Part shown: positions 1 through 9,019 of the stretch, piece by piece
Layout of the letters: every line of letters starts with the position of its first letter
Position numbering within the stretch: the stretch's first letter is position 1
Assembly: GCA_002336845.1 (NCBI GenBank)
Contig: DDEX01000063.1
Span: 38,222-102,221 of the forward strand
Direction of reading: 5' to 3'
Length of the DNA: 64,000 nt
From: Rhodobacteraceae bacterium UBA1943
Lineage (GTDB): Bacteria; Pseudomonadota; Alphaproteobacteria; Rhodobacterales; Rhodobacteraceae
Notes under the pieces: generated by a model
Told to the model about the DNA's origin: nothing
Database searches by the model: none
The model's input: only the letters and a program-made list of their open reading frames with translations
Program-made: the position numbers and the translations under genes

Positions 1-1256
1 TCGTGCAGGGCACCTATGAAACCTTCGCCGAGGCGGGGCGCCAGCATTATGGCGGCGACCTCAAGGGCAAGTGGATTCTCACCGGCGGTCTGGGTGGCAT
101 GGGCGGCGCGCAGCCCTTGGCAGCCGTCTTCGCCGGGGCCTGCTGCCTGGCCGTCGAAGTGGATGAGACGCGGATCGATTTTCGCATTCGCACCAGATAC
201 CTGGACGCCAAAGCGAAGACTCTGGATGAAGCCATTGCCCTGATTTCCGACTGGACGGCGAAGGGTGAGGCGAAGTCGGTCGGCCTTCTGGGCAATGCCG
301 CCGAAGTCTTCCCCGAGATCTACGCCCGGATGAAGGCGGGCGGAATGCGCCCCGATATCGTGACCGACCAGACCTCGGCCCACGACCCCCTGCACGGCTA
401 TTGCCCGGCGGGCTGGACGGTCGGCGACTGGCGCGCCAAGCAGGAAACCGATCCGGCGGCGGTCGAAAAAGCCGCCCGCGCCAGCATGAAAACCCATGTT
501 GCCGCGATGGTCGATTTCTGGAATGCGGGCGTGCCCACCCTCGACTATGGCAACAACATCCGGCAGGTCGCACAGGACGAAGGCCTTGAAAACGCCTTCG
601 CGTTCCCCGGCTTTGTCCCCGCCTATATCCGGCCACTGTTCTGCAAGGGCATCGGCCCCTTCCGCTGGTGCGCCCTGTCGGGTGACCCGGAAGACATCGC
701 CAAGACCGATGCTGCGATGAAAAAGCTGTTCCCCGAAAACCACCACCTGCACCGCTGGCTTGACATGGCGGGCGAGCGCATCGCCTTTCAGGGCCTGCCC
801 GCCCGCATCTGCTGGATCGGGCTGGGCGACCGGCACCGCGCGGGCCTGATGTTCAATGAAATGGTGGCGAGCGGAGAGCTGAAAGCCCCCATCGTGATCG
901 GCCGCGACCACCTCGACTCTGGCTCGGTCGCCTCGCCCAACCGCGAGACCGAGGCGATGAAGGACGGCTCGGATGCCGTTTCCGACTGGCCGCTGCTCAA
1001 TGCGCTGATGAACACCGCCAGCGGCGCCACCTGGGTCAGCCTGCACCACGGCGGCGGCGTCGGCATGGGGTTCAGCCAGCATTCCGGCGTGGTCATCGTC
1101 GCCGACGGCACGCCCGAAGCGGCAAAGCGGCTGGAGCGCGTGTTGTGGAACGACCCGGCCTCGGGCGTCTGGCGCCATGCTGACGCGGGCTATGACATCG
1201 CCATCCAATGCGCCAAAGACCATGGCCTGCGCCTGCCGGGCATTCTGGGGAACTAG
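1..1256 (+). CDS. hutU: Urocanate hydratase, C-terminal three quarters (5' end outside window)
   Basis: Urocanase converts urocanate to imidazolone propionate in histidine degradation (cytosolic, NAD+ cofactor). The frame is open from the first base, and 417 codons are present against about 557 in the family, so roughly 140 N-terminal residues lie to the left. The urocanase signature [10 protein letters not shown] is present near fragment residue 261; its Cys maps to about full-length position 410, the catalytic Cys region. The Gly-rich NAD-binding stretch [11 protein letters not shown] lies near residue 27, and the C-terminal block [14 protein letters not shown] is intact. The stop is TAG. 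The rest of a hut operon would be expected upstream. Identity is certain. Confidence 0.97.
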   Translation, partial: VQGTYETFAEAGRQHYGGDLKGKWILTGGLGGMGGAQPLAAVFAGACCLAVEVDETRIDFRIRTRYLDAKAKTLDEAIALISDWTAKGEAKSVGLLGNAAEVFPEIYARMKAGGMRPDIVTDQTSAHDPLHGYCPAGWTVGDWRAKQETDPAAVEKAARASMKTHVAAMVDFWNAGVPTLDYGNNIRQVAQDEGLENAFAFPGFVPAYIRPLFCKGIGPFRWCALSGDPEDIAKTDAAMKKLFPENHHLHRWLDMAGERIAFQGLPARICWIGLGDRHRAGLMFNEMVASGELKAPIVIGRDHLDSGSVASPNRETEAMKDGSDAVSDWPLLNALMNTASGATWVSLHHGGGVGMGFSQHSGVVIVADGTPEAAKRLERVLWNDPASGVWRHADAGYDIAIQCAKDHGLRLPGILGN

Positions 1257-1301
1257 GAAAGGTGCGTGGAAACCACGCCCCTACCCCCATCATCTGTTCA
1301 T

Positions 1302-1339
1302 AAATATCCCACGGGGGTGCGGGGGTGTGAAACCCCCGC
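1302..1339. repeat. Dispersed AAATATCCC element with GC hairpin (copy 1)
   Basis: An AAATATCCC core (1302-1310) is followed by a perfect 8-bp G/C hairpin, 1319-1339, with a 5-nt loop. It sits between hutU and the convergent PHP gene and may act as a terminator for either. The same core, on either strand, recurs at 3116, 10971, 11021, 16671 and 25438, always between genes and only in the left part of the window. Confidence 0.6.
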
Positions 1340-1346
1340 CGCCACA

Positions 1347-2300
1347 TCAACCCTGGCGCGGGTTTGCCCCCGCCTCGCGCCAGATCGGGTTCGACCAGGC
1401 GCGCTTGCCTGCGGCATCGATCACCGCCACGCGCACCCAAGGCGATCCGTTCAGCCGGTCCAGCGGTACTTCAGTGCGGGTCATGGAGTGACCATGCACA
1501 CCCTTGGCCCCGGTTCCCCAACCAATCGCCACGACTGACGCCACGGCCGAGGATTCCACCACAACCTTGTTTCCCTCGATCCGCACATCGCGCAGTTCGG
1601 GGCCTTGCGACGAATAGAAATGCCCGGCCTTCAGCGCCGCCAGCAGCGCATCGGGCGTATTCTCCTGCGCCTTGACCATGACCCAGCCGCCAAAGAAGTC
1701 CGGCTCGCTGAAATGGGCATCGTCGGTTGCCACCATGGTCAGGCGGCGACCCTCGGTCAGCAACAAATCGGCAATGGCAAAACCGTCGGGCCGGTCGCAG
1801 CCCGCCGCACAGCCGTGGTTATAGATTTCAACCGCATGGGCCGCCGTCACCCCCCGCGCATCCTCCAGCGTCAGGCCAGACCATTGCGGATGGGCAATCG
1901 CCACGAAAGCCCCGGCCTCGACGGCGCGCTGCGCCACCTCTGCCGCCGTCTCCTGCCCGGCGACGGGCGTGAAATGAGGTGAGTTCGAGGGTTTGAAATC
2001 CGGCGGCAGACCTACGGCCAGAATGTGCCACAACTCGCCATTCGCCATGGCGCCGGAATGCAGTTCGGCCCCAAGGATCGTGGTGAAATCATTGGTCCGA
2101 TAGCCGGTGGTATCGGTGATCGGATACCCCCAGAGGCCGACGAAATGATCGGTCAGCGCCAGAAAGTCATACCCCTCGGCGCGGTAGCGGCGGCAGACCT
2201 CTTCGGGCGACAGAACGCCGTCGGAATTGGTGGAATGGGTATGCAGGTTACCGCGCCAAAAGCGGCCGGGGGCGGTGAAGGCAGGGTCGCGCAGGGTCAT
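1347..2300 (-). CDS. PHP-domain metal-dependent phosphoesterase / CehA-McbA-like hydrolase
   Basis: Single-domain PHP (polymerase and histidinol phosphatase) protein of 317 residues. The metal-binding motif HTHSTNSDG is near residue 20, followed by LTDH near residue 49, AHPQW in the middle and DDAHF in the C-terminal half; these are the His/Asp clusters that bind a trinuclear metal centre. No signal peptide or membrane segment is seen. The start is supported by AAGGAGATTCCC just upstream. It shares strand with the downstream short-chain dehydrogenase gene, 65 bp away. The family hydrolyses phosphoesters or related bonds; the substrate cannot be told from sequence. Confidence 0.85.
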   Translation of the reverse strand: MTLRDPAFTAPGRFWRGNLHTHSTNSDGVLSPEEVCRRYRAEGYDFLALTDHFVGLWGYPITDTTGYRTNDFTTILGAELHSGAMANGELWHILAVGLPPDFKPSNSPHFTPVAGQETAAEVAQRAVEAGAFVAIAHPQWSGLTLEDARGVTAAHAVEIYNHGCAAGCDRPDGFAIADLLLTEGRRLTMVATDDAHFSEPDFFGGWVMVKAQENTPDALLAALKAGHFYSSQGPELRDVRIEGNKVVVESSAVASVVAIGWGTGAKGVHGHSMTRTEVPLDRLNGSPWVRVAVIDAAGKRAWSNPIWREAGANPRQG

Positions 2301-2365
2301 GGGAATCTCCTTTTGCCGCCAAGCTAGGGGCGGAATGTGGCAGGCGCTAGCCTGTCTGCGTCACG

Positions 2366-3100
2366 TTAACCGCGCCCGAGATAGGGCATGTCGCGCGCCA
2401 TGATGGTCAGGAAGGGGATGTTCACCGACAGCGGCAGCCCCGCCATGTGCAGCACCGCATCCGAGACATGGGCCACATCCATCACCGGCTCTGCCCGTAT
2501 CGACCCGTCGGCCTGCGGCACGCCGCCGGGAAAGGCAGCCGCCATCTTGGTCAGCGCATTGCCGATGTCGATCTGCCCGCAGGCGATGTTGAAGGCCCGC
2601 CCGTCAAGGCCAAGCGTCCGCGTCAGCCCCGTCACCGCATGTTTCGACATGGTATAGGGCGCCGAGCCGGGGCGCGGAACATGGGCCGAAATCGAGCCAT
2701 TGTTGATGATCCGCCCCCCCTGCGGGTCTTGCCGCCGCATCAGGCCAAAGGCCGCGCGCGCCACCAGAAACATGCCGTTGATGTTGGCATTCATCACCGA
2801 AAGCCAGCTTTCCACCGGAATTTCGTCAATCGGGGCGGCCTTGGCCGCCTGTCCCGCATTGTTGAACAAAACATCCAGCCGCCCCCATTCCCCCTCCAGC
2901 CGCGTAAACGCCGCCTCAACCTGCGCAGGCTCGCCCACATCGGCGGGCAGGATCAGCCCATGCGCCAAGGTCTCGCGCAGGGCTGCCTCGCGCCGCCCCA
3001 TCAGCGCCACGCGCCAGCCCGCCGCATCAAAGGCCCGCGCCGTGGCCCGCCCGATGCCAGACCCGGCCCCGGTGATCAGAATGGTCTTCCCGCCCGTCAC
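2366..3100 (-). CDS. Short-chain dehydrogenase/reductase
   Basis: Classical SDR of 244 residues with a Rossmann fold. The nucleotide-binding motif TGAGSGIG is at the N-terminus, NNAG sits in strand 4, and the catalytic Ser is followed by YTMSK, giving the Ser-Tyr-Lys triad. The substrate is unknown; NAD(P)-linked oxidoreduction of a hydroxyl or keto group is the family reaction. The gene lies upstream of the PHP gene on the same strand. Within the SDR family it resembles unassigned oxidoreductases more than FabG, and it lacks the FabG context found at 24.6 kb. Confidence 0.88.
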   Translation of the reverse strand: MTGGKTILITGAGSGIGRATARAFDAAGWRVALMGRREAALRETLAHGLILPADVGEPAQVEAAFTRLEGEWGRLDVLFNNAGQAAKAAPIDEIPVESWLSVMNANINGMFLVARAAFGLMRRQDPQGGRIINNGSISAHVPRPGSAPYTMSKHAVTGLTRTLGLDGRAFNIACGQIDIGNALTKMAAAFPGGVPQADGSIRAEPVMDVAHVSDAVLHMAGLPLSVNIPFLTIMARDMPYLGRG

Positions 3101-3115
3101 TCGACTTCCCCTTCT

Positions 3116-3192
3116 CTAAATATCCTCGGGGGTAGTTCACTGGTTTCGCCATTGGTTCAAGAAACCAATGGACTGGGGGGCGAAGCGCCCCC
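3116..3192. terminator. Repeat copy 2 with two hairpins (ATPase terminator)
   Basis: The AAATATCC element (3118-3125) is followed by a perfect 9-bp hairpin at 3149-3171 and by a second G/C hairpin at 3176-3192 with a 3-nt loop. Both lie just past the stop of the metal ATPase on the minus strand and upstream of the SDR start, so they probably end the ATPase transcript. This is the same dispersed element as at 1302. Confidence 0.55.
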
Positions 3193-3203
3193 GCCGCCGA
3201 CAT

Positions 3204-5102
3204 CTACCCCTTCGCGCCACGCCGGATCGGGTCAGCCAGCAGCCGCAATCCGTTCAGCACCACCAGAACCGTTCCCCCCTCATGCCCCACAACGGCCAGC
3301 GGCAAGGGCAGTTCGCCCCACAAGGCGCCGACGACCAGAATCACCATCATCCCCAGCGCAAAGGTCAGGTTCTGCCGGATGATCGCAGCCGTCCGCCGCG
3401 CCAGCCGATGCGCGGCGGCAAGCTGCGTCATCTCTTCCGAAAGCAGCGCCACATCGGCCGCCTGCAAGGCCACCTCGCTGCCAGCGGCCCCCATGGCAAT
3501 GCCCACATCGGCCCGCGCCAGCGCCGCAGCATCGTTCACGCCATCGCCGACAAAGGCCACCTTGCCGTGCTTGGCCAGCCCCGCCACCAGCGCCACCTTG
3601 TCCTGCGGCAGAAGGTCGGCATGAATCTCATCCGGGCGCAGGCCCAGCTCGGTGCCGATCCGCTCTGCCACCGCCCGCCTGTCGCCCGTCATCATGGCGA
3701 TGCCTGTCACGCCATTATCCCGCAGGGCCGAAAGACTCGCGGCAGAGGAGGCGCGCGCCGTATCGGCCACGGCCACCGCACCCAAAAGCCGGTCGCCCTC
3801 ACCATAATAGATCGTCGTCGCGGTTCCTGCGGCCAGAGCCTGCACCTCGGGGCGGTCGATCTTCGCCCCCATCCGGGCGACAAGGCGCGGGTTTCCTGCC
3901 CAGGCCTCGCCGTCACCCGCCATGATCCCTTCCGAGGGCAGGCTGCGCACATCGGCCCGCTCGGCCACTGTCAACCCGCGCTCCACTGCCGCGCGGCGCA
4001 GGGCACCCGCCACGGGGTGTTCCGATTGCGCCTCCAGCGCGACCAGACGCGACAGGAATTCGTCCTCACCCATCCCCGGCGCCGCAATCGCCACCAGATC
4101 GGCGCGGCCCGTGGTCAGCGTGCCAGTCTTGTCAAAGGCATAGGCGCGCACCGCCGCCAGCGTCTCCAACGCAGCCCCACCCTTGAACAGCACGCCCCCC
4201 CGCGCCGCCGCCGACAGCGCCGACAGGATCGCTGCGGGAACCGAGATCACCACCGCGCAGGGGCTGGCCGCAACCAGCAACGTCGCCGCCCGGTACATCG
4301 CATCGCCATGCGCCAGCCCAAACAGCCGCATGACGACATAGGCAAGGATCGAGCCGACCAGCACCGCCACGGTATAGCGTTGCCCGAACCATTCCGAGAA
4401 CCGTTCAGACGGCGAACGCGCCGCCTGCGCCTCTGTCACCAGGCGGATCATGCGGGCCACGGTGCTGTCTGCCAGCGCCTTTGACACCCGCATATCCAGA
4501 ATGCCGTCCAGGTTCACCGTCGCCTCGAACAGTTGCGCGCCGGGCCCCTTGGCCAGCGGCATCGATTCGCCGGTGATCGTGCTTTCGTCCAGTGAGCCGT
4601 GACCTTCGACCACCACCCCATCCACCGGCACCCGCGCGCCGGGGCGCAAGACCACGATGTCCCCGGCCACCAGCGTTTCCGCCGGCACCTCCTCAATCCC
4701 GCTCGCCGTCCGGCGCAGGGCCGTGTCGGGGCGCAAGGCCATCAACGCCTCCACCGCGCGGCGGGCGCGGCCCATCGCGCGGCCTTCCAGCGTTGACGAC
4801 AAGCTGAACAGCGCCAGCAAGATCGCCCCTTCGGTCGGCGCCCCGACCGAAGCCGCCGCCAGTGCCGCCGCCACCATCAACAGGTCGATGTCCAGCACAT
4901 GGTCGTGCCACAATTCTTCCAGCGCGCCGCGCAAGGCTGGCAGGCCGCCCGCCAGATAGGCCAGCCCATAGCCGAACCACTGTGCGAAAGGCGGCGCGCC
5001 GCCGTATTCCGCAGCCAATCCGGCCAGAAGGCCAAAGACCGTCAGCAGGGTCAGCGCCGGGGCGGACGGATCATCGGCATCATGTTCGTGACTGTGCGCC
5101 AT
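3204..5102 (-). CDS. PIB-4-type heavy-metal P-type ATPase
   Basis: ATP-driven inner-membrane metal exporter of 632 residues. A short His-rich N-terminus (MAHSHEHD) replaces the usual heavy-metal-associated domain. The actuator motif TGES, the phosphorylation motif DKTGT (Asp324) and the hinge GDGVND are all present. The transmembrane metal site is SPC (Cys282), not CPC, and HEGGT (His607) lies in the last helices. SPC plus HEGG(T/S) defines the PIB-4 group (CoaT/CzcP/CtpD-like), known for Co, Zn, Cd or Fe efflux. The start at 5102 has an AAGGAGATTCCC ribosome site; the longer open frame upstream is not expected to be translated. The exact metal is not predictable. Confidence 0.93.
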   Translation of the reverse strand: MAHSHEHDADDPSAPALTLLTVFGLLAGLAAEYGGAPPFAQWFGYGLAYLAGGLPALRGALEELWHDHVLDIDLLMVAAALAAASVGAPTEGAILLALFSLSSTLEGRAMGRARRAVEALMALRPDTALRRTASGIEEVPAETLVAGDIVVLRPGARVPVDGVVVEGHGSLDESTITGESMPLAKGPGAQLFEATVNLDGILDMRVSKALADSTVARMIRLVTEAQAARSPSERFSEWFGQRYTVAVLVGSILAYVVMRLFGLAHGDAMYRAATLLVAASPCAVVISVPAAILSALSAAARGGVLFKGGAALETLAAVRAYAFDKTGTLTTGRADLVAIAAPGMGEDEFLSRLVALEAQSEHPVAGALRRAAVERGLTVAERADVRSLPSEGIMAGDGEAWAGNPRLVARMGAKIDRPEVQALAAGTATTIYYGEGDRLLGAVAVADTARASSAASLSALRDNGVTGIAMMTGDRRAVAERIGTELGLRPDEIHADLLPQDKVALVAGLAKHGKVAFVGDGVNDAAALARADVGIAMGAAGSEVALQAADVALLSEEMTQLAAAHRLARRTAAIIRQNLTFALGMMVILVVGALWGELPLPLAVVGHEGGTVLVVLNGLRLLADPIRRGAKG

Positions 5103-5161
5103 GGGAATCTCCTTGGCCTCACCATCCCGCTTTGGGTGGCAGAGGCAAGGGGGCGCGTCAG

Positions 5162-5473
5162 TCAGCCGCTGCTTCCAACCGAGGCATTCCATTGCCCGGT
5201 ATAGACCGCAGCGCGCGGATCGACCCAGGCGGACAGACCTTCGGCAAGGTCGGCCGTCACGCTCATACGCGCGAATTGCTCGGCCTCCACATGCAGCCCT
5301 TCGGCGATGGGCAGGTTGATGCCGCGCGTGACAGCAACCATCACCGCCTCGACCGCCAGGGGCGAATGGCACAGGATCCTGTCCAGCAGATGTCGCGCCG
5401 CGGGCATCAGCCGGTCATGCGCCACGACGGCATTGACCAGCCTCATGTCCAACGCCTCGATCCGCGCGGTCAT
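5162..5473 (-). pseudogene. Enoyl-CoA hydratase/isomerase remnant (C-terminal third only)
   Basis: The 103 codons resemble only the last third of crotonase-family proteins: a MRLVNAVV segment followed by helices typical of the C-terminal trimerisation region (VEAEQFARM, EGLSAW). The N-terminal two thirds, including the oxyanion-hole motifs, are missing, and the sequence upstream of 5473 does not continue the family in any frame I can see. The break faces the 3' end of the tRNA-Leu gene about 135 bp away. Probably a deletion remnant and not functional. Confidence 0.7.
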
Positions 5474-5574
5474 TCCTGATGGTGTCAGAGGTCTCGAACT
5501 GGATCGAGGGAAAGGAAATAGCTTCCGAATGACCTGTGGGGCTGGCTGTGTGGCCGGGAAGTATTGAAAAGAAA

Positions 5575-5597
5575 AAGCCCCAGAAAAACTGGGGCTT
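5575..5597 (-). terminator. Rho-independent terminator of tRNA-Leu(CAA)
   Basis: Perfect 9-bp stem (AAGCCCCAG / CTGGGGCTT) with a 5-nt loop, followed on the minus strand by TTTTCTTTTC. It lies 11 bp beyond the CCA end of the tRNA. Confidence 0.85.
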
Positions 5598-5608
5598 ATT
5601 TCTTAAAA

Positions 5609-5692
5609 TGGTGCGGGTGGTCGGACTCGAACCGACACTCCTTGCGGAAACAGAGTTTGAGTCTGTCGCGTCTACCATTCCGCCACACCCGC
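5609..5692 (-). tRNA. tRNA-Leu, anticodon CAA
   Basis: Read on the minus strand, an 84-nt gene starts GCGGGTG and ends CACCCGCACCA, giving a 7-bp acceptor stem, discriminator A and an encoded CCA. The anticodon arm is ACAGA-CTCAAAC-TCTGT, so the anticodon is CAA (Leu, UUG codons). A long variable arm (TTTCCGCAAGGAG region) fits a class II leucine tRNA, and the T arm has GGTTCGAGTCC. It is followed by its own terminator. Confidence 0.96.
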
Positions 5693-5738
5693 ACGCGGGC
5701 CCCTCTTACAGGGTCCGCGCGGCAGGCTCAATGGGGTT

Positions 5739-6599
5739 TCACAACTGTTGGGCCGCGAAGGTGTCGCAAACTGACATCTGGCCGGATTTCAGCCCTTTGG
5801 CGAACCAGCCCGATCTTTGGGCCGAGGTGCCATGGGTGAAACTTTCCGGCATCGGCACCCGGCCCGCGTTGCGTTGCAATGTATCATCGCCGATCTGCTT
5901 GGCGGCGTTGAACGCCTCTTCGAAATCGCCCTGCTGGATTGCGCCGAACCGGTCCTGCACGGCCCGCGCCCAGACGCCCGACAGGCAATCGGCCTGCAAT
6001 TCGATACGGACCGAGATTTCGTTGCTTTCCGCCTCGCTCACGCGCTGGCGGTAATCGTTGGCCTTGCCCAGAATGCCCAGTTCGTCCTGGACATGGTGGG
6101 CGACCTCGTGCGCGACGACATAGGCCATGGCGAAATCGCCGCCCGCGCCCAGTTGCTGCTGCATCGTGGTGAAGAAGTCGGTATCGAGATACACCTTCTT
6201 GTCGCCCGGGCAGTAGAACGGCCCCGTCGCCCCCGAGGCGGCACCGCAAGCCGACTGCGTGACGCCCTTGTACAGCACCAGCGTCACCGGCTGATAGGGT
6301 TGGCCGATCTGTTCCTTGAACAACTGGTCCCATATCTTTTCGGTATAGCGCAGGTTGACCGAGACGAATTCTTCCGCCGCCTTGTCTTCCGCCGTCAGTT
6401 CGCCCTGCTGGCTTTGCCCGCTTCCGCCGGTAAGCGAGGTGTCATTCAGAAGGGGCGTCACGTCGATGCCAAGAAAATAGCCGATCACGACCACGGCGAT
6501 AACACCAACTCCACCGATCCCCCCGGCCCGCACACCGCCGCCGCCCATCCGGCGCCGGTCTTCGATATTCCGGCTTTGCTCGCGTCCACGCCATTCCAT
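5739..6599 (-). CDS. Neutral zinc metallopeptidase (YpfJ family), membrane-anchored
   Basis: 286-residue protein of the putative neutral zinc metallopeptidase family (Pfam zinc_peptidase). A Gly-rich N-terminus is followed by one hydrophobic segment (about residues 30-46, VGVIAVVVIGYFLG), suggesting an inner-membrane anchor with the peptidase domain outside. The zinc motif HEVAHH is at 164-169, and a Glu/Asp-bearing helix (ELQADCLSG) lies downstream as the third-ligand region. Start chosen at 6599, where the family N-terminus MEWRGR begins; the longer frame is not conserved-looking. Physiological substrate unknown. Confidence 0.88.
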   Translation of the reverse strand: MEWRGREQSRNIEDRRRMGGGGVRAGGIGGVGVIAVVVIGYFLGIDVTPLLNDTSLTGGSGQSQQGELTAEDKAAEEFVSVNLRYTEKIWDQLFKEQIGQPYQPVTLVLYKGVTQSACGAASGATGPFYCPGDKKVYLDTDFFTTMQQQLGAGGDFAMAYVVAHEVAHHVQDELGILGKANDYRQRVSEAESNEISVRIELQADCLSGVWARAVQDRFGAIQQGDFEEAFNAAKQIGDDTLQRNAGRVPMPESFTHGTSAQRSGWFAKGLKSGQMSVCDTFAAQQL

Positions 6600-6718
6600 T
6601 GTCACACTCCCCGCACCTAATGGCCCGATCATACCGGGATCACGCCAAGGTGCAAATCGTCCGACTTGACCTCGGCGGCACGGCATGGCCATAGGACACC
6701 GAACCAAGGGGGCGCTGC

Positions 6719-7303
6719 ATGTTCCGCAGGCTATACAACTGGACACTCGCCTGGGCCGGATCGCGCCACGCGCCCAAGGCGCTGGGGGTGGTCAGTTTCA
6801 CCGAAAGCTCTTTCTTCCCGGTCCCGGCCGATGTGCTGTTCATCCCGATGTGCCTGTCACGGCCGGAACGTGCGATGCGCTATGCGCTGATCGCCTCGGT
6901 CATGTCAGTTCTGGGGGGCATTTTTGGCTGGGTGATCGGGCATTATTTCTTCGACATGGTGGCGCGGCCAATGCTGGAAGCCGCCGGAAAGATCGACGAA
7001 TTCAACGCCATGAAGGGCGGAACGGGCGATGCGGCCATCCTTTTGATGCTGGTCGCCTCGGGCTTTTCCCACATTCCGCCGATGAAGGTGGTGACGATCC
7101 TGTCGGGTGTGATCGGGTTCGATCTGAAATGGTTCATCCTGTCGGCGATCATCGCGCGCGGCGGGCGGTTCTATCTGCTGGCCTGGCTGTTGCAGAAATA
7201 CGGTGTCGCCATGGCCGCCTTTGTCGAGCGGCGCTTTGCCTGGATCGCGGGCGGTTTGACGGCGGCATTGGCCATCGGCTGGGTGATCTGGCGATTTGCA
7301 TGA
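6719..7303 (+). CDS. DedA/YqaA-family membrane protein (VTT domain)
   Basis: 194-residue integral membrane protein. The N-terminal FTESSFFPVPADVL motif and the later GxxxG-rich helices match the YqaA branch of the DedA/SNARE-associated (VTT) family, which is implicated in lipid translocation or membrane homeostasis. About four to five hydrophobic segments are visible. The next gene, dsbB, starts immediately after it (the TGA stop is 7301-7303 and the dsbB ATG is 7308), so the two are co-transcribed. Biochemical role not established from sequence. Confidence 0.85.
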   Translation: MFRRLYNWTLAWAGSRHAPKALGVVSFTESSFFPVPADVLFIPMCLSRPERAMRYALIASVMSVLGGIFGWVIGHYFFDMVARPMLEAAGKIDEFNAMKGGTGDAAILLMLVASGFSHIPPMKVVTILSGVIGFDLKWFILSAIIARGGRFYLLAWLLQKYGVAMAAFVERRFAWIAGGLTAALAIGWVIWRFA

Positions 7304-7307
7304 GGGT

Positions 7308-7772
7308 ATGATGACGCGCAACCAACTGATCCTTGTCGCGGCAGGCGGCTCGCTGGCTCTGCTGCTGGGGGCATTCGGCTTTCAGTATATCGGCGGGCTG
7401 GTGCCGTGCGTGCTGTGCTGGTATCAGCGTTACCCCCATATGGCGGCGGTGGTGATCGGGGCCTTGGCCTTGGTTGTGCGCGGCCGGGCCCTGCCCCTGC
7501 TGGGCCTGCTGGCGGCCGTGGCCACGGCCGGAATCGGCGGCTTTCACGTTGGCGTGGAAAACGGCTGGTGGGAGGGGCTTGCGACCTGCAGCGTCAACAC
7601 CCTGCAAGGCGTTTCGGCGGCTGACCTGCTGAATACCGATGTGACGGTGGGCGCCCCTGCCGGATGCGGCACCATAGCCTGGTCCCTGTTCGGGATTTCG
7701 ATGGCAGGATGGAATGTCATCGCGTCGCTGGGCCTGGCAGTGGTCTGGCTGGCAGCGGTGCGCAAATCGTAA
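7308..7772 (+). CDS. dsbB: Disulfide bond formation protein B
   Basis: DsbB-family quinone-coupled membrane oxidase that reoxidises periplasmic DsbA. The 154-residue protein has four hydrophobic helices, the first periplasmic Cys pair in PCVLCW and a second pair made of ATCSVN and GCGTIAW in the second loop. The ATG at 7308 (or the adjacent one at 7311) follows GAGGGT, 5 bp after the stop of the DedA-family gene, implying translational coupling. The length is slightly short of E. coli DsbB, as is common in Rhodobacteraceae. Confidence 0.88.
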   Translation: MMTRNQLILVAAGGSLALLLGAFGFQYIGGLVPCVLCWYQRYPHMAAVVIGALALVVRGRALPLLGLLAAVATAGIGGFHVGVENGWWEGLATCSVNTLQGVSAADLLNTDVTVGAPAGCGTIAWSLFGISMAGWNVIASLGLAVVWLAAVRKS

Positions 7773-7784
7773 GGGGCGCCACCC

Positions 7785-8948
7785 TTAGCCCAGCAGCCGC
7801 GCCCCCTCTTGCAGCGCAAAGCGGTCGGTCATGCCTGCCACATAATCGGAGATGATCCGGGCCAGCGCGGTTTCATCCCGCGCATGTTCCACATCTTGCC
7901 GCCATTCTTCGGGCAGACGCTCGGGGTGAGCCATATAGAGGGTGAACAACCCGTTGAACACGCTTGTCACCTCGGCCCGCATCGCCACCACCGATGGCGC
8001 GCGATACATGCGGGTGAACAGGAAGCTGCGGATGGCCTTCAGCTCTTGATACAGCGGCTTGGAAAACCGGATGATGGTGGTGCCCATATGGCGGATTTCA
8101 TCAACCGATTTCGGCTGCGCGGCATCAAGGCGGCCCTGCGCCACGGCAATCACATCCTCGACCATGCGGCCGAAAACCCGGCGCAGCGCCTCGTGCCGGC
8201 GGCGGGTATTGTCCAGTCCGGGGTAAAGGCGGTCCACCTCTTCGAACGCGGGGCCGGTGACGGGCAGTTCCATCAGGTCGTCTTCGGTGAACAGGCCTGA
8301 CCGCAAGCCGTCGTGCAGGTCATGGTGCGAATAGGCCACGTCATCGGCAATCGCGGCCACCTGCGCCTCGGCAGAGGCGTGGGTATCCAGTTCCAGATCC
8401 CACATCGCATTCACCTCGGCCAGCGCATAGGGCAGCGGACCTTCGTGTTTTTTATCGGCATTCGGCCCCGTCACCGGACCATTGTGCTTGGCAATGCCTT
8501 CCAGCGTCTCCCATGTCAGGTTCAGCCCGTCGAAATCAGCGTAATGCTTTTCCAGCTTGGTCACGATGCGCAGCGCCTGGGCGTTGTGGTCGAACCCGCC
8601 ATAGGGCTGCATCAGCAACTCCAGCGCATCCTCGCCCGTATGGCCAAAGGGGGTGTGGCCAAGGTCATGGGCCAGCGCGATGGCTTCGGCCAGATCGGTG
8701 TTCAGGCCCAGAACGCCCGAGATGGTGCGCGCCACCTGCGCCACCTCGATGCTGTGCGTAAGGCGGGTGCGGTAATAATCGCCCTCATGTTCCACAAATA
8801 CCTGCGTCTTGTGCTTCAAGCGCCGGAAGGCGCTGGAATGGATGATCCGGTCGCGGTCGCGCTGAAACGGGCTGCGGAACGACGACATCTTTTCTTCGAA
8901 AAGCCGGCCACGAGAGGCTTCGGGCTGACAGGCAAAAGGCGCAAGCAT
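7785..8948 (-). CDS. dgt: dGTP triphosphohydrolase-like HD-domain protein
   Basis: 387-residue HD-superfamily protein of the deoxyguanosinetriphosphate triphosphohydrolase-like type. The motifs are RLTHSIEV near residue 60 (first metal His), HDLGHTPFGH near residue 90 (HD pair) and DDVAYSHHD in the middle (distal Asp). These enzymes hydrolyse dNTPs to the nucleoside and tripolyphosphate. Start set at 8948 (MLAPFACQ), which gives the usual family length; the upstream extension of the frame runs into the divergent erpA gene. The intergenic region with erpA is 71 bp and must hold both promoters. Confidence 0.92.
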   Translation of the reverse strand: MLAPFACQPEASRGRLFEEKMSSFRSPFQRDRDRIIHSSAFRRLKHKTQVFVEHEGDYYRTRLTHSIEVAQVARTISGVLGLNTDLAEAIALAHDLGHTPFGHTGEDALELLMQPYGGFDHNAQALRIVTKLEKHYADFDGLNLTWETLEGIAKHNGPVTGPNADKKHEGPLPYALAEVNAMWDLELDTHASAEAQVAAIADDVAYSHHDLHDGLRSGLFTEDDLMELPVTGPAFEEVDRLYPGLDNTRRRHEALRRVFGRMVEDVIAVAQGRLDAAQPKSVDEIRHMGTTIIRFSKPLYQELKAIRSFLFTRMYRAPSVVAMRAEVTSVFNGLFTLYMAHPERLPEEWRQDVEHARDETALARIISDYVAGMTDRFALQEGARLLG

Positions 8949-9019
8949 GGGCCGTCCTTGTTCGGGGCGTTGCGCCGCCTTATATTCAAGGCATCCGGCC
9001 CTGAACACGCGAACAAACC

